64,000 bases of DNA, from contig CADCXA010000027.1 in NCBI GenBank assembly GCA_902806565.1, positions 372,001 to 436,000 on the forward strand, in the 5' to 3' direction. A program made the translations under genes and the position numbers. Shown in pieces: positions 28,419 to 39,790 of the stretch. This DNA comes from Hypoxylon rubiginosum (taxonomy: Eukaryota > Ascomycota > Sordariomycetes > Xylariales > Hypoxylaceae). The notes beneath the pieces were generated by a model, which saw only the letters and a list, made by a program, of their open reading frames with translations, had not been told where the DNA came from and did not search any database. Within the stretch, counting starts at the first letter, position 1. Each line of letters opens with the position of its first letter.

Positions 28419-29303
28419 ATGTACATCAAGTCAACCTTCGTTCATCTTCTTTTGGCAGCCCCTAGTGTTTTTGCCGCACCCCCGGCCGATACTCTAGCAA
28501 GGCGTTCCGACCCTCTCCCAAGCCTGGACGAGTGTAAAAAGCACCTCACGGTGAGCCAAGATACCTCTCTCTTCTGGACCCGCACTGGCAATGGCAATAA
28601 ACTAGCCCGCGACTGGCGCAATAAAGACCCTAGTAGAAAGGGGTATAAATTCCTCCGGGATGTCTGGGATGACAACTGGGCCAAGCAGTGGTATCAAGAC
28701 ATGGATAAAGAAACCGATTTCTTCAACTTGATGTCTCAAGCCTTCGCCGAGCTATCGTCCGGCACCGTCTACACCGCGCTACCAGAAGGCGAGGGCCTTG
28801 ACTGGACTAAGGGCAGCACGTGGGATGCTTTTGAGTGGCCCTACCTGCCTGATAACGTCAAGGTCATCCGTATTAACAAGGACTTCGACGAGTTCTTGAT
28901 TAAGGGTGACGGCTCCGGCTCATACTGGCCCAGCTACCCTCCAGGCGACTACAAAACCGGACACTGCACACTGCACGCCACGCAATGGGACTTGGCCAGC
29001 AAGCAGGGAGGCAATAACCTCTATGATGTCGAGGTCCGCATATTCAGCAGTGCCGGCTCCGGAGACACGATTGGCTATCACCCTCCGATGAACGCCGGGC
29101 CTGACCACCCCCTGCGTATCGTGAGTAGGCTTAAGGACGTCATGGAAGTCACACCGGAATCTCAAGGAGACTATATTCAGTTCACAGTTGGCGGGACTAG
29201 CTGGACTAGTGGAGATACCGGTGATACGGGTTGCAGTGTTGGCAAATGGGATGGCTCTGACTATCCCAGTTACAGGGAGATGGACTGCGGCTTCCCATGT
29301 TAG
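28419..29303 (+). CDS. Secreted protein of unknown function, 294 aa
   Basis: Intronless ORF starting at ATG in the context ACCATCATG. Residues 1-19 form a clear signal peptide (hydrophobic core FVHLLLAAPSVFA). They are followed by a short pro-segment ending in the dibasic ARR at 27-29, a likely Kex2-type cleavage site. The mature part is rich in Trp, Tyr, Asp and Gly and has five cysteines (39, 183, 272, 290, 294), three of them close to the C-terminus. A central block with SSGTVYTALPEGEGLDW and FEWPYLPDNVKVIRIN resembles a type of orphan secreted protein I associate with plant- and insect-associated fungi, but I cannot name a family with certainty. Location beside an AT island, secretion and size fit an effector candidate; this is inference. 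No toxin motif is recognised. Confidence 0.8.
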   Translation: MYIKSTFVHLLLAAPSVFAAPPADTLARRSDPLPSLDECKKHLTVSQDTSLFWTRTGNGNKLARDWRNKDPSRKGYKFLRDVWDDNWAKQWYQDMDKETDFFNLMSQAFAELSSGTVYTALPEGEGLDWTKGSTWDAFEWPYLPDNVKVIRINKDFDEFLIKGDGSGSYWPSYPPGDYKTGHCTLHATQWDLASKQGGNNLYDVEVRIFSSAGSGDTIGYHPPMNAGPDHPLRIVSRLKDVMEVTPESQGDYIQFTVGGTSWTSGDTGDTGCSVGKWDGSDYPSYREMDCGFPC

Positions 29304-29783
29304 TCCATCCGGATCCGGAGTTCACGCGGATATTGAGATAAAAATATCGGCTTCTTTTGTAAGTGGCCGGTTGGGGTCTATCTGGGTAAAGCGAAGATAG
29401 GAGGGATGGATAACTCGGCCATGTAAAACATTCATTTTATCAGGGCTTTGGCATTTTATTTCTTGTTCCATAAAGATGGGATTTGGAAGTATAGCTTGAC
29501 GAAAGAAACCATGTGTGTCAAGCCTATGTAAAAGGCCAATCTACACCAGAATCCACGACGCACCTGGGTAGCAACTCATCAATTTATAACAAAAGGAAAG
29601 GTATTCTTGGCACACATTGGCCATGGATCAATTTTACTCAAGAACACCTAGGAATTCCTAGAAAGCTACCATCTCTTACGGGACAGTTACAACTTCTTGT
29701 AGCAGAGCAGTTGATTCTCCTTTTGGGGTAGCCGTCGTTTCTTTTAGGACAGCAGCTGTTCCTTGGAGGGCAGCTGTCATGTC
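29304..29783. other. Intergenic region between convergent genes
   Basis: Shared 3' flank of the secreted-protein gene (plus) and the ankyrin/CorA-like gene (minus). A 72-residue ORF here has no protein-like features. Nothing else is seen. Confidence 0.5.
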
Positions 29784-32700
29784 TTATTGAGGAGCTGGTA
29801 TCTTTTGTGAGGCAGCTTGCTGACTGGGCGGATCACTTCGGCTAGGGCTTTCCTTCCACCAGTACGCAAAGACAGCCAGCAACGTTAAGGCTTCAGCGAC
29901 CACTGAAAGTAACATAAATAATTAGCTCGTGTCAGAACTCCAGGAAATGTGGCTTACGTGATCCCAAGAAAATCTGCCACCACCGCCACGCAATACTGTC
30001 GCCATCGCTCTCCTGGGGAAAGTCGGAGCTCGGGATGGCGAAGAAGGCTGAGGTGAAGCCAAGAGGTGTCTATTACGTTTAGTAACTACTAAAACCAGGG
30101 AGTCAGGAGTAAAACCCACGTATATCACTGTGATAATGGTAAACACGAAGAGCAACCGTGACTGCGTTTCGCCAGCTAAAGCTCTCTTCTCTGCTTCGTC
30201 GGCAAGTTTCCGCGTGTCTCTCGCTTCATTGAGGTTTCCTTGTTTCTGTTTTAAGTCTAAGAGACTCTTGAGCTGTTGATATGCGTTGTTGAGGTTAGAT
30301 CAATGTCTAAAAGCAATATCTCACGTAACGTCTCACCGAATTCTCCACGGACTCGGCTTCGCTGGAAAGCCTTTCTGCCTTTTTGCGTCGGAATTCGAGG
30401 CTCGGTAACACGTCCAGATGAAAATTGTCGCCTTCGGCCACGAAGAACTTCTTGAGAACAGTTTCTTGATCCTCGATTACCCGTTGGATCATCTTAAGCT
30501 CGTCTAGGATATCCTTGATCTCTTGGAGATGCCTGACTTCTTCCGTGATGTCGCAAATCTTGTCTTCGGCGATTCTCAACGAGTCCAGTTGCGCTTGAGG
30601 TACACGCTCACCTTGTCGTATCTTGTGGTACGTTTCTGCGCACTTGTCCTGGTGCTTGTAGAACGTTTTGTATTGTAGTGTCTCATCGTTAGCCTTTCAA
30701 AATGCCTTAGCCGGTGACCCCGAAATGTTGATTTATCAAGCATGCTTACCACTTTTGCAATGCTCTGCTCGAAAATATCGAACAGATTCTCGCCAAGACC
30801 TGCGTTTGATGGTGCATCGACGAAACCAATACATCCATTCAGGATATGCTGTATCATTTGGTCTAGTGAGGATGGTGGGGAGTCATATATACTACGTAGT
30901 ATATGACTGAGTATGTCGCCTTCTTGGTCTTTATGCCATCGTTCGGGGAGTGCGGTAATGATGGTATCTATATCGTCAGCACTGGCGATATTATACAATT
31001 GCTGATACTTACCTTCGTCGATCTTCCATAACCAAAGTTGGCTGACCATAAGGAGCTTAGATAGCCCCTTTTTGGTAGGCTGCGGCTCTTTAGCCCGTTC
31101 GTTAACCTCACCGTATGGTCCTGGTTTGTTTGTTTCTTCTGCTGGTACCCCGTCCCTGGAAAAGAAACGAAACACAACTTGATCCCTGTCTCTATCACTT
31201 GAGTCGGAAAGCGACGTGTAATATGACTGATCCAGAGTGCAGGCTAGATGTAGGTCCGTTGGTGGTCCTCCATGTCGATACGCCTGCTCGAGCCGGTTCA
31301 TTTTCAAAGTGTGTTCATCTTTACATTCTTCGTGACGGGAGAGAAAGGCCTCCGTTTCCATGTCGAAATATGGAATCTACAGCTTGATTGTGAGTAAGAT
31401 ACGAAAAAGGGTCAGGTTCTTACGTACCACTAGCGAGGAGATAGAGAAGTCGCCGTTTTCCTTTTTATTGAAGGATGGTTTGCGGTATCGTGCATAAGGT
31501 GCCGACCCCCTGTACTCTTGAAATGTCCCATCAATAAAGCTTTCGAGAGCTCGTATCTTTGAGAAGCTGGGATCGGTGTCTCGATATGTCACACGGATTA
31601 GATCCTTGTTACATTAGCATTACATCCTCTATAGTATGCTCATATATATGATAGATACTAACATTAACCCAACGTTTCTAAATAGTGAAATTGTCAGCCG
31701 TTTCGAGCTCATAAGTTTGGTTCGTGTTAAAGGTAACTATGACAATGCTCACGTTATTTGCTGGGAGATGTATCCACTTCCAACATTGCTTAGCACCCCC
31801 AGCTTGGTCACCAGCACAAGCCCAGTCCTTGAGTTCTTCAAACTTCTTGATCTCCTTCTCTTCTCGGCAGTAGATGTATTTATCGACAGTCGAGAGTCGA
31901 GGTCTGAAATGTTCCGTATTATGATAGTGAACTCTGACCTTGAAATAACTGCATACGCTTAGTCTTTCAGCACTGAGCTTCTGCGGCAAGGGGTTCCATT
32001 TCCCCAGAGGTACCCTCCGAGTCACCACTGGTGGGTTTTCGATCATATCTTCAAGTTCTTTGATGATTTCTTGCTCCTTTTCGTCGTCAACCGTTAGGTT
32101 TGAAATCAAGGCATTGGCGGTTAAGCCATCCCATCGCTTGGCGTCAGACATCAATCCATATTGCAAGAGAACTCGTACAACGTCGAGATGCTCGAGACCT
32201 AGTGAGGGTAGATCAGTTCGTTTCTTGAATTCATCCCTGAACGGCTCTAGAAGTTGCCGACATTTAGAACCTTTGTCAACTATCCCGTGGAGAGCTGTAT
32301 CGCCGCCCAAACCAGTTGTAGAGTCTAGCTTCGCTCCCGCGTCGATTAGGAGCTCCACAATCTCGCAGTGTCCGAACCGCGCAGCCTCATATAGAGCATT
32401 GTAACCGAAACCATCCTGGCCGTTGACGTTGACTCCTTCTCCAAGAAGTTTCAAAATGGTGCTTTTGTCACCCGACGCTGCGGCAGAAATGAGTTCTACC
32501 TGTCTCATGTCAGTGGTAACGAGCGGCGATGCTCCATGCTGCAAAAGCTCTTGAGCAATGTCTTGACAGTATTCCTTGTGCAAGACAAGACTTAGAATCG
32601 TGCTCCCAAAACTCGTAGATATGTTCGCGTCTGCCTCCTTCTCTAAGAGCAATTGGACAATGAGGAGGTGACCATGTGCCACGGCATAATATAATGGTGT

Positions 32701-33450
32701 TTTGCCATCCTTATCCTGTGCATCTATCTCTTTCGTTCTAGCACCTCCATCAAGGAGCATATTTGCTAGATTGTAGCGACCTGTCCTAGCAGCTATGTGC
32801 AAGGGGGTCCTGCCGTCAGCATCAGTCCTGCATCTCTCGGCCCCAAGATCCAAGAGACGACGTAGTAGAACCCATGAGCCACTGTTCACTGCAGCGTGCA
32901 CCCATCCACTGTATGCCTGTCTCAAGTGCGCTTCATGACCCTGTTGCTCTGCGGATGTTCTAGATCGGTAGGTACCTATCATTAGCACGTGCTCCACGGT
33001 TTAAATAACAGCCTTTACAAAGATAGCTTACGGATTTGACAACAGAGCGTTGAAACGGATTCGAATAGGACGCAGTCTTAGTGTAAGGACTTCGATATCA
33101 TTACTGGGAATATTGATTGGAAAACGATGCCCCTTTTGCGGAAATGCCTCGCTGTTATCGCTGAAGATGTTCATCGCAAAGGCGGCTCTGATAAGTGCTG
33201 TGTGGAATGGTGACTCCCCGAATCCAAGTCTTGTTTTCGATATGACTCTTGTAAAATCATTAACAAGCTCTTGCACTTCTTCCGTGATTTTGTTGTACAG
33301 CAAGATATCGTTTAGTAAGAACAGGGCTCCGGATATCTCCTTGAGAACGTTTGGCCACCGGTATTCTCGAGTCTCCCGCAGCATATCCAAAGAAATGGAC
33401 ATGAAATCGATGATGCTACTACTGAATGAGACATCTGATATACTCTCCAT
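29784..33450 (-). CDS. Ankyrin-repeat protein with C-terminal CorA-like membrane domain
   Basis: Suggested exons (minus): 33,450-33,032, 32,959-31,753, 31,604-31,428, 31,376-31,013, 30,967-30,750, 30,693-30,337, 30,272-30,120, 30,069-29,958 and 29,902-29,784. All keep frame; a micro-exon near 31,680 is possible. The N-terminal 140 residues are unassigned. Next come about six to eight ankyrin repeats (GRTPLHIAARTGRYNLANMLL, GKTPLYYAVAHGHLLIVQLLL, YNALYEAARFGHCEIVELLID). The C-terminal half follows the pattern of fungal ankyrin/CorA-like proteins: CWKWIHLP, IPYFDMETE, TLDQSYYTSL, LWLWKIDE...TIITALPERW, a coiled-coil (EVRHLQEIKDILDEL) and two membrane segments (LLFVFTIITVIYTPLGF and LVAEALTLLAVFAYWW). 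The GMN motif of true CorA magnesium channels is not seen, so transport is doubtful. A signalling or incompatibility-type role is possible but unproven. Confidence 0.75.
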
Positions 33451-34144
33451 TTTGACGAATCTTCCGTAATTGCGTTGTAGGTTTGCTATTTTTTGGGTCA
33501 AAAGAGTCGAGCGAGTTGTGATAATAAATGGCGGGAGACGAGATGCCAAATATCCAGAGGTATGCAAGTACCTAGGTACCTACATAGATCTTGAGATATA
33601 GATCGAGTTACTTACAGGTAGTGAGCTGAATATGCAGGATAATGTACATAATATGCAGCCAGCGTCTCCTTCTGTACAGCTCATGCAGTCGCATCTGGCT
33701 GGGGTGAGTGGGGACAGGTCTCTAAGGCTGCCACGCAGCAGTTATTTCACCTTTATATGCCAGCTATGACTGCCCAAGTCTATATATTAGATATCTGTTT
33801 ACAATGTGGAAATGATTTTCTTTGGAAACTAGGATGGGTCGAGGGAACAGCAAGTCATAACTTGCGCTCTGTAGTAGACTCGAGCTGAACTACGACATCG
33901 CCAAACGGGACTGCTTGGAGAGTGCGTGCGACGTACCTAGGTAGGCATTCTTTCGGGAGGTAGGTAGACAGGAGGTAATGAGGTAGATACGAGGTAAGTA
34001 TTCAGAATTCAACAAGAGGTACATATCTAAATGCTTAATGTTCTAGAATCTTTATGTACCCAATAGCCAATGCGATAACCGACCTATATACACCCAATGC
34101 AGCTAGTTTACCTACTTCAATATTCTATTTTATTTTCCCCCTTT
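33451..34144. other. Intergenic region with TACCTAGGTAC motifs
   Basis: No gene seen. It holds palindromic GTACCTAGGTACCTAC at 33,568-33,583, GTACCTAGGTAGG at 33,933-33,945, and several AGGTAGGTA-type runs to about 33,995. It covers the 5' flank of the ankyrin/CorA-like gene and the 3' flank of ACH1. Confidence 0.5.
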
Positions 34145-35916
34145 TTACCACTTCTTGATCTTGCGCATGCTACCCTCTTCGACGAGAGCCTTGTGCATGT
34201 CGAAGGCGTTGAAGAGCAGGTGGGGCTCGTGGCCCATGCCCTTCCTGAGGCACTCGTACTCGGCCTTGTCGAAGTAGTCGGTGAGGATGGGCTTGTACTC
34301 GTCGTGGGCGCACTTGTCGATGATGACGCGGGCGCGCTCGCGCGGGCTCAGGCCGCGGACGTCGGCGAGGCCGACCTCGGTCACGATGACGTCGAGGTCG
34401 TGCTCGGTCTGGTCCACGTGCGTGCACATGGGCACGATGCAGCTGACGCCGAACGGGTCCGTCTTGCTCGGCCGCGTCGACGGCGAGTGCATGATGCTGT
34501 ACTTGGACGACCGCAGGAAGTCGGCCGACCCGCCCAGCCCGTTCAGCATCCGGCTGCCCATCACGTTGGTGCTGTTGGCGTGCGCGTAGATGTCCACCTC
34601 CACCGGCGTGTTCATGCCGATCACGCCCAGCCGCCGGATGATCTCGGGCGAGTTAGACACCTGCTGCGACCGCAGCAGCAGCTTGTCATAGTACGACTCC
34701 CAGTTGTCGTAGAAGCGCTTGAATCCGTCGGGCGAGAACCGGATCGAAGTCGCGGTCGCGAAGTCGAGACGGCCCGAGTCGAAAAGGTCTAGGAAGGTGT
34801 CTTGGATGACCTCAGTCCACACCTTCAAGTTGTAGAAGTTGGACTCGCTGAGCCCGCCGATAACGGCGTTCGCGATGTTACCGATGCCCGACTGAAGCGG
34901 CAATAATGATTTGGGCAGGCGGCCGTGCTTCACTTCGTGCTCGAAGAACTCGATTAAGTGGTGCGCGATGTGGCGTGAGCAGCCATCGGCGGCTGAGTTA
35001 GGCGTCGTTTGGTCTGGGTAGTCGGACTCGATCACGCCGACAACCTTCTCGGTATCGATAGGAATGGACGTGGTTCCGATTCGGTCTTCGACACCCATAA
35101 CCAAGTACGGTTTTCGTCTAGGGGGTAGATCGGTCATTGTGATGTCATGGAGTCCGTCGAAGCTTGGTATCGCTGTATTGACCTCGATGATGATCTAGCA
35201 TCGTAGCCTATCGTCAGCCTAAAATACTAATCGAAAAGCTGCCAGTGTCCTTACCTTGTCGGCAAGTTGAATAAGTTCGGGGGTTGCGCCAACCGACGCA
35301 CCGGGGACGATACTTCCATCCTCCTTGATTTCCGACGCCTCGACCACTACGACATCCAGCTTGTTGTTCGGCCGGTCCTTGGTGTAGAATCCCTAGAATA
35401 CGCTTGTTAGATCTAGGCAAGTTCACAAGAGTGTATCCAGGTACGCAATTTGGCATGCGCATATACTCACGTAAACTAAATCCACGGGGAACATTGATAA
35501 ATGCTTATCAAAGAATTTAATCCTGCCTTCATTGATACCCTTCGCGATGGATTTGCCAACTTGGTGGGGACTGCGCCTCTCGATCATATCTAGCGAAGCC
35601 CATCGGTTCTCCGTCTCAGCCCCTGACGAGGCGCCGACGAATAACGTGTACTTCAACTTTCCCTGGAGGTTGTTTTTCTCTACATGGTCTGCTAAGAAAG
35701 TGGGCATTTTTCTATGGTCAAATATTAGATTATCAGCTAGGTCAAGAGGCATTGTAGTACGCACTTGGGATAGCCCACGCCGGTAAAACCCGACCAGCCA
35801 ACATAGGCACCATGGGGGAAATGCTGGAGCATATCTTCAGGTCGGCATAGCTTTTTTAGCAGAGACTTCCGACCAACTCGAGCTTTGAGAGCTGCGGAGG
35901 CCACTGGCGACGCCAT
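34145..35916 (-). CDS. ACH1: Acetyl-CoA hydrolase / CoA transferase (Ach1 type)
   Basis: Four exons on the minus strand: 35,916-35,765, 35,711-35,471, 35,392-35,255 and 35,194-34,145, coding for 526 residues, the usual length of fungal Ach1. Hallmarks of the family are [14 protein letters not shown] near the N-terminus, [104 protein letters not shown] and [16 protein letters not shown]. The enzyme transfers CoA between succinyl-CoA or acetyl-CoA and short acids in mitochondria, detoxifying acids such as propionate and handling acetate. The start at [13 protein letters not shown] is preferred; an in-frame ATG 26 codons upstream would add a longer targeting sequence. The last exon is strikingly GC-rich, which creates long antisense shadow frames. 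Confidence 0.95.
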
Positions 35917-36897
35917 TTTGCCACAGACCAAACTCAGCAGCTCTCGCGAAAGCGCGTATTGGAGGTGCGAGTTGAATGAGGAAGCGAGGGGCACAGCAGC
36001 GATTCGATCTAGTTGATAGGCTCGCGAAAGGACAGCTGTTTTGAGGGTAAGGGGGAACGGGCAGTTGCAGAATTAGAAAGGACAAGAAAACAGGAAAATC
36101 AACGAAGAAATGAAAAAGAGGAGAGAGAAGTGGAGAGTCCGAGAGTCTAGAGGATTTCAAGTACGATCCAGAGTCGCGACTCCGTAGCATTTGAAGCTTC
36201 TGGGGAAGATGGAGAACGCCGAATGCCCCCCGAAAGTGAGGCCCATAAATCGCGTTGATTGTAGTCTAGGCCGTATAAGTGGTGCCACAGTCGTGAACTT
36301 GTAGCTGTGTTTCCTATTCTAGCTCACGGAACAGGTGATGTAGTTGGTGTAACTGGGAGAAGGATGAAGATGAATGTCGGAAGTGGCTAGAGAATTGGTA
36401 TTTCGGATGAAACTTGTTACCTTTTTATTTTTTTCAGCTTCGTGCAGTCATACGTCGGCGTTAGAAATTCAATCTAGATCCAGATATTCCCCCCGTGGCT
36501 ACATACTGGGTAGGTGTCCACCACCAACCATGACGAAACTGTGATGGCCGGTAGTCCGTCCCCTGGATAAACTAGCTCGGCTATGGTTTAGGGTATCCTT
36601 CAACGGGTCGGCCCCAAGGACCAAATAATCCCTTTGGTCCGGGAATGATACATAAATAGTCGGGGTTTGGTGTGTCGCCTCAAAAATGTCCCGGACCACT
36701 TCTACCGCGTCGAATGGCAATCTAGGCGTCTCGAATTGCATCGATACTTATTAGACGTATATATTCAATGTCGGGTTTACTCTCGCGAAGCTTGCAAAGC
36801 TTGCGATATACGCGCATCGTATATCTAAGCCAAAGCAACGGTTACATCTATGCTGTGCCCTCTACGATACTACGCCACTGCCGATAGATGTTACACC
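35917..36897. other. Intergenic region upstream of ACH1
   Basis: About 980 bp between two minus-strand genes. It contains purine-rich stretches near 36,070-36,140 (GAAAAAGAGGAGAGAGAAG) likely in the ACH1 leader or promoter. An 80-residue minus ORF at 36,499-36,741 has no recognisable features. Confidence 0.4.
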
Positions 36898-38505
36898 TCA
36901 ATCAGGTTGACGATTCCAGAGGTCCCTCCACATTTCCTTGAATCCATAGTGAGGCGCTTTCGAATCGTATACCTTTGCAGTGTGACCGCCCTTTCCAAAC
37001 CGATCTAAGATGGTAGTTGGCGTGTGTCCGAGACCGTCCATGAAGGGTTTCGACGGCCTAGTAGCTCTTTCTTTGATGGCATCGGCGAGTTGCGGCGCCA
37101 CATCAGCGTAGCAGTTATTGAGCTCTCGCTCGAGGGAGAAGTACGGCTTCTTAGCGAGCTCTGGCGCCATCAAGTTGTATGACCGTGTAAGTGTATTGAG
37201 GTGAGTCACCGACAGATTCATGTAGGATTGTTCCGTAGACAGCCACGCGTCATCTCGGAAAGGCCGTGGTAACGGGGTGTCTGTCGGTATCGCCCCACTG
37301 TCAGCCGTCTTCGGCGCCGGCTCGGGATTCGTAGTTAGGGGTGCGTCCTGTCGGATCTTAACCATGACTGGATCGTCGGTCGAATTAGTAGGCACCGCTA
37401 TCTGATCCACGTTCCGCTTTCGCGGGTTATACGCTTGTTCGGCTCTCGTGTATTGCCTCGCCCGGTTCATTTGGTCTTCAAGAGAGCCGCCCTTGCTCGC
37501 AATCATCCGGGCTGCATGCCGTTTCCAGTCGTTTCGCAGCCGGGACCGAAAGACACGCGCCGCCTTTGCTAGCTCCTGTTGCTTCTCAATCCACGGCGGT
37601 ACTATATCCTGCCGTTTGATCATCTTATTCATGATGTACTCAGTAGTATCGATAAAGGGGTTATCAGATCGAGTGTCTCGCTCCACGCCCTTGCCTCGCG
37701 GGATATTTTTAAACTGTCCTCTCGCGATCGCATCTTCGATTCGCTCGTTTGCCAGGGAAGCCAATCCTGTAAGAGTATTCGGCATCGCCCGAGCAGCAGG
37801 CCTGAATCGATCCCGGAACTCCTTTCGCATTGCTTCTCTCTCATGCTCGCTGAGACCCTCTTCCAACTCTTTCATGCCCATGCCTGTGTATGTAGAAGCT
37901 TTGTCTCTAGCTTTGGCCGCTCTGCGCCCGGCGCTCATCTTCGGTTCTTGGCCTATTCGCATATCAACCGGTTTCAGATCGGGCAATTTCGGTCGGCCTC
38001 GGTGTTCCCGTTTCAAAGGTTTATGCGCATCGTTCAGCATTCGAAGGACGGCATCTTCGGTGGTCTCGGTGCCAGTCCACGGCTGGCTCGTAGCTATGAT
38101 GCGGGTGCCCGCTCCGGCTGTGGAAGGCATACCGGCTTCGGCGAAGGCTGCTGCATGCTCAGATCGAAATTCTGCATCCTTTACTTTCGCGAATAGACGC
38201 TCTTTCAACTCTTCCGAGAAGCCCGCATCTTGCACCGCCCGCCGACCTGCTTTACCGCCCGTAAGCAATACTTCCTCGGTCGCTTCTTGAAGACGCCGGG
38301 CCATAGGCCCTAGTTCGGGGTCGGAGTTGTCATTGGTAGAGCTGTCGGGTTCGCGCACGGGTTTGTCGCTAGTTGGCGTAGTAGGAGAGCTCGTCGTGTG
38401 CTTCCTCCGTTGGCTGTAGACAGGAATCTGCGCGTGTCTGACCAGCACATTTCGAGCGCATCGAACGCAAACGTAGGGGGTCATCACCCCCTTAACCATC
38501 GCCAT
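36898..38505 (-). CDS. Mitochondrial DUF1992 (DNAJC28-like) protein, 535 aa
   Basis: Single-exon gene. Residues 1-40 are basic with few acids and include CVRCARN, consistent with a mitochondrial targeting sequence. Residues about 252-320 form the conserved DUF1992 domain: NERIEDAIARGQFKNIPRGK, DNPFIDTTEYIMNKMIKRQD and PPWIEKQQEL. In animals this domain occurs in DNAJC28; fungal members, like this one, lack a J domain. Molecular function is not established for fungi; association with mitochondria is inferred from the N-terminus. The C-terminal half (residues about 370-535) is less conserved and contains a Pro-rich linker around 390-420. The promoter faces the split receptor gene. Confidence 0.85.
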   Translation of the reverse strand: MAMVKGVMTPYVCVRCARNVLVRHAQIPVYSQRRKHTTSSPTTPTSDKPVREPDSSTNDNSDPELGPMARRLQEATEEVLLTGGKAGRRAVQDAGFSEELKERLFAKVKDAEFRSEHAAAFAEAGMPSTAGAGTRIIATSQPWTGTETTEDAVLRMLNDAHKPLKREHRGRPKLPDLKPVDMRIGQEPKMSAGRRAAKARDKASTYTGMGMKELEEGLSEHEREAMRKEFRDRFRPAARAMPNTLTGLASLANERIEDAIARGQFKNIPRGKGVERDTRSDNPFIDTTEYIMNKMIKRQDIVPPWIEKQQELAKAARVFRSRLRNDWKRHAARMIASKGGSLEDQMNRARQYTRAEQAYNPRKRNVDQIAVPTNSTDDPVMVKIRQDAPLTTNPEPAPKTADSGAIPTDTPLPRPFRDDAWLSTEQSYMNLSVTHLNTLTRSYNLMAPELAKKPYFSLERELNNCYADVAPQLADAIKERATRPSKPFMDGLGHTPTTILDRFGKGGHTAKVYDSKAPHYGFKEMWRDLWNRQPD

Positions 38506-38998
38506 TGTCCGGATGAAATAATAACCAGGGAAGACTCATTTTGAGGATATCAATGGTACGGAATAAAAGAGCGGGTGGTCGTGGCAAGAAAATTGCGGAC
38601 GGAGATAAGCGACCATGTTCCCGTCAGCCATCAATGACGAAGATGCGAGTTTTTAATCGCCAAGAACCAACCGTAATTCAACCGATCTACCAACATCTCA
38701 CCTTCTAACTCCTCACACTCACATCTCGATGCGACAGTGCGACCATAAGAGTCAACCAAGTGTTCCTAATGAATAATGTCGTATTTTAATTAATTTTATC
38801 TACCTAGCTACCTTAAGTGCTGCTTAGAAACGGCTTTCATCTACGCAAGGTCTTCAGTTATTCAATTTGACTGATTCCCCCCAATTACCCCTATCGCCCC
38901 CTATACTTTAGCCCCGCCCATTTCGAGCCCCCTATTTTAGCCCCCCTATTTTGGCCCCCACTTCCGAATACAATAGCACAAAGGTCACATCGCTAAAC
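38506..38998. other. Intergenic region with C-rich tandem repeats
   Basis: No gene. Positions about 38,876-38,958 hold four to five imperfect units of the type GCCCCCCTATTTT on the plus strand. This is immediately downstream of the receptor-gene stop codon (minus strand) and upstream of the DUF1992 gene. Confidence 0.6.
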
Positions 38999-39640
38999 TC
39001 AAGGCAGTTGTTCATACTGTTGACACTCTGATTTAGCGATCTTTCGTGGCCCAGTAAGCTTGAAGCTTGAAAATATAGATTGCATCTTCGCGTATAAAGC
39101 GTGGTCCCTCTCATACTTGGTCCAGCATGAACGAACTGCCGGTGCGCAACCGACCATGATGGCGAGAGAGCATTCAATAATCCTAGATAGGATGATATTA
39201 AGTCAGCCCGAATCCGTCCAAATATCATCGGAGCGAGCTTACGTGCAAAATAACGTTGGTCCTAGGGCAGCTGAATATCCTGCTAGAGACATCGACTTGA
39301 AATAAAGCGAGACAACGCTCGCAACGATTGCGCTTAACATAATTATAAGATCAATACCCATGCAATTTCAATATGGAAAGTACTTACAAAATGCCCGTTA
39401 AGAAAAGGATAGCCAGTCCGATCTTCTTGTGAAGCGGAAGGGCTAGTTTTGCTATGATTGGGAGTGGAAGGATGATGATAATGATATCGGTGACAACAGC
39501 AGTCGATCCATTCATGACGCCCATTAAAATTGATGTCTTTATACACTTGGTAAGAATTGTTGGGTCAGGTGCTTCGTCGCTATAAGAACAAGCTGTGCCA
39601 GCGACTGATACACTGGTTAAGAATAATATAAAGGATAATG
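38999..39640 (-). pseudogene. 3' part of fungal-rhodopsin-domain (PTH11/SAT4-like) gene, cut off by retrotransposon 2
   Basis: Exon pieces on the minus strand are 39,635-39,388 (39,636-39,640 is the target duplication), 39,332-39,243 and 39,182-38,999, with GTAAGT/GTAAGC donors and a TGA stop at 38,999. They encode transmembrane segments 5-7 of a fungal rhodopsin-domain protein: KTSILMGVMNGSTAVVTDI, IIILPLPIIAKLALPLHKK, GLAILFLTGIFAIVASVV and TIIECSLAIMVGCAP, then a soluble tail ending in YEQLP. The first bases continue, in frame, the exon that stops at 45,699 on the far side of the transposon. The only change at the junction is TTG to TTA in the duplicated target, which is synonymous for Leu. 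No other stop or frameshift is seen, so the loss appears recent. Confidence 0.85.
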
Positions 39641-39790
39641 TGTTACACTTACTTAGGAAATAATGTAGGTGTAAAAAAATGATATAAAAAGCTTGGTTTT
39701 TAGGAATCTAAGCTAAGTATAAAGCCGAGTTAAAAGCTTTTTAAAATATAAACCATTTTAAATATATAAACTATATAAATACTTAAAATA
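39641..39790. repeat. Left LTR of retrotransposon 2
   Basis: 150 bp. The outer two-thirds is almost unmutated and matches the right LTR closely; the inner third is AT-converted (for example TACTTAAAATA against TGCCTGGAACA in the right LTR). Confidence 0.9.

Noticed and set aside
34097..34792. 231-residue plus-strand ORF
   Set aside because: Antisense to the GC-rich last exon of ACH1; low-complexity Val/Ala/Arg composition.
36499..36741. 80-residue minus-strand ORF upstream of ACH1
   Set aside because: No domain, no splice-linked continuation; length within chance expectation.
37448..38290. 280-residue plus-strand ORF
   Set aside because: Antisense to the conserved DUF1992 gene; no features of its own.
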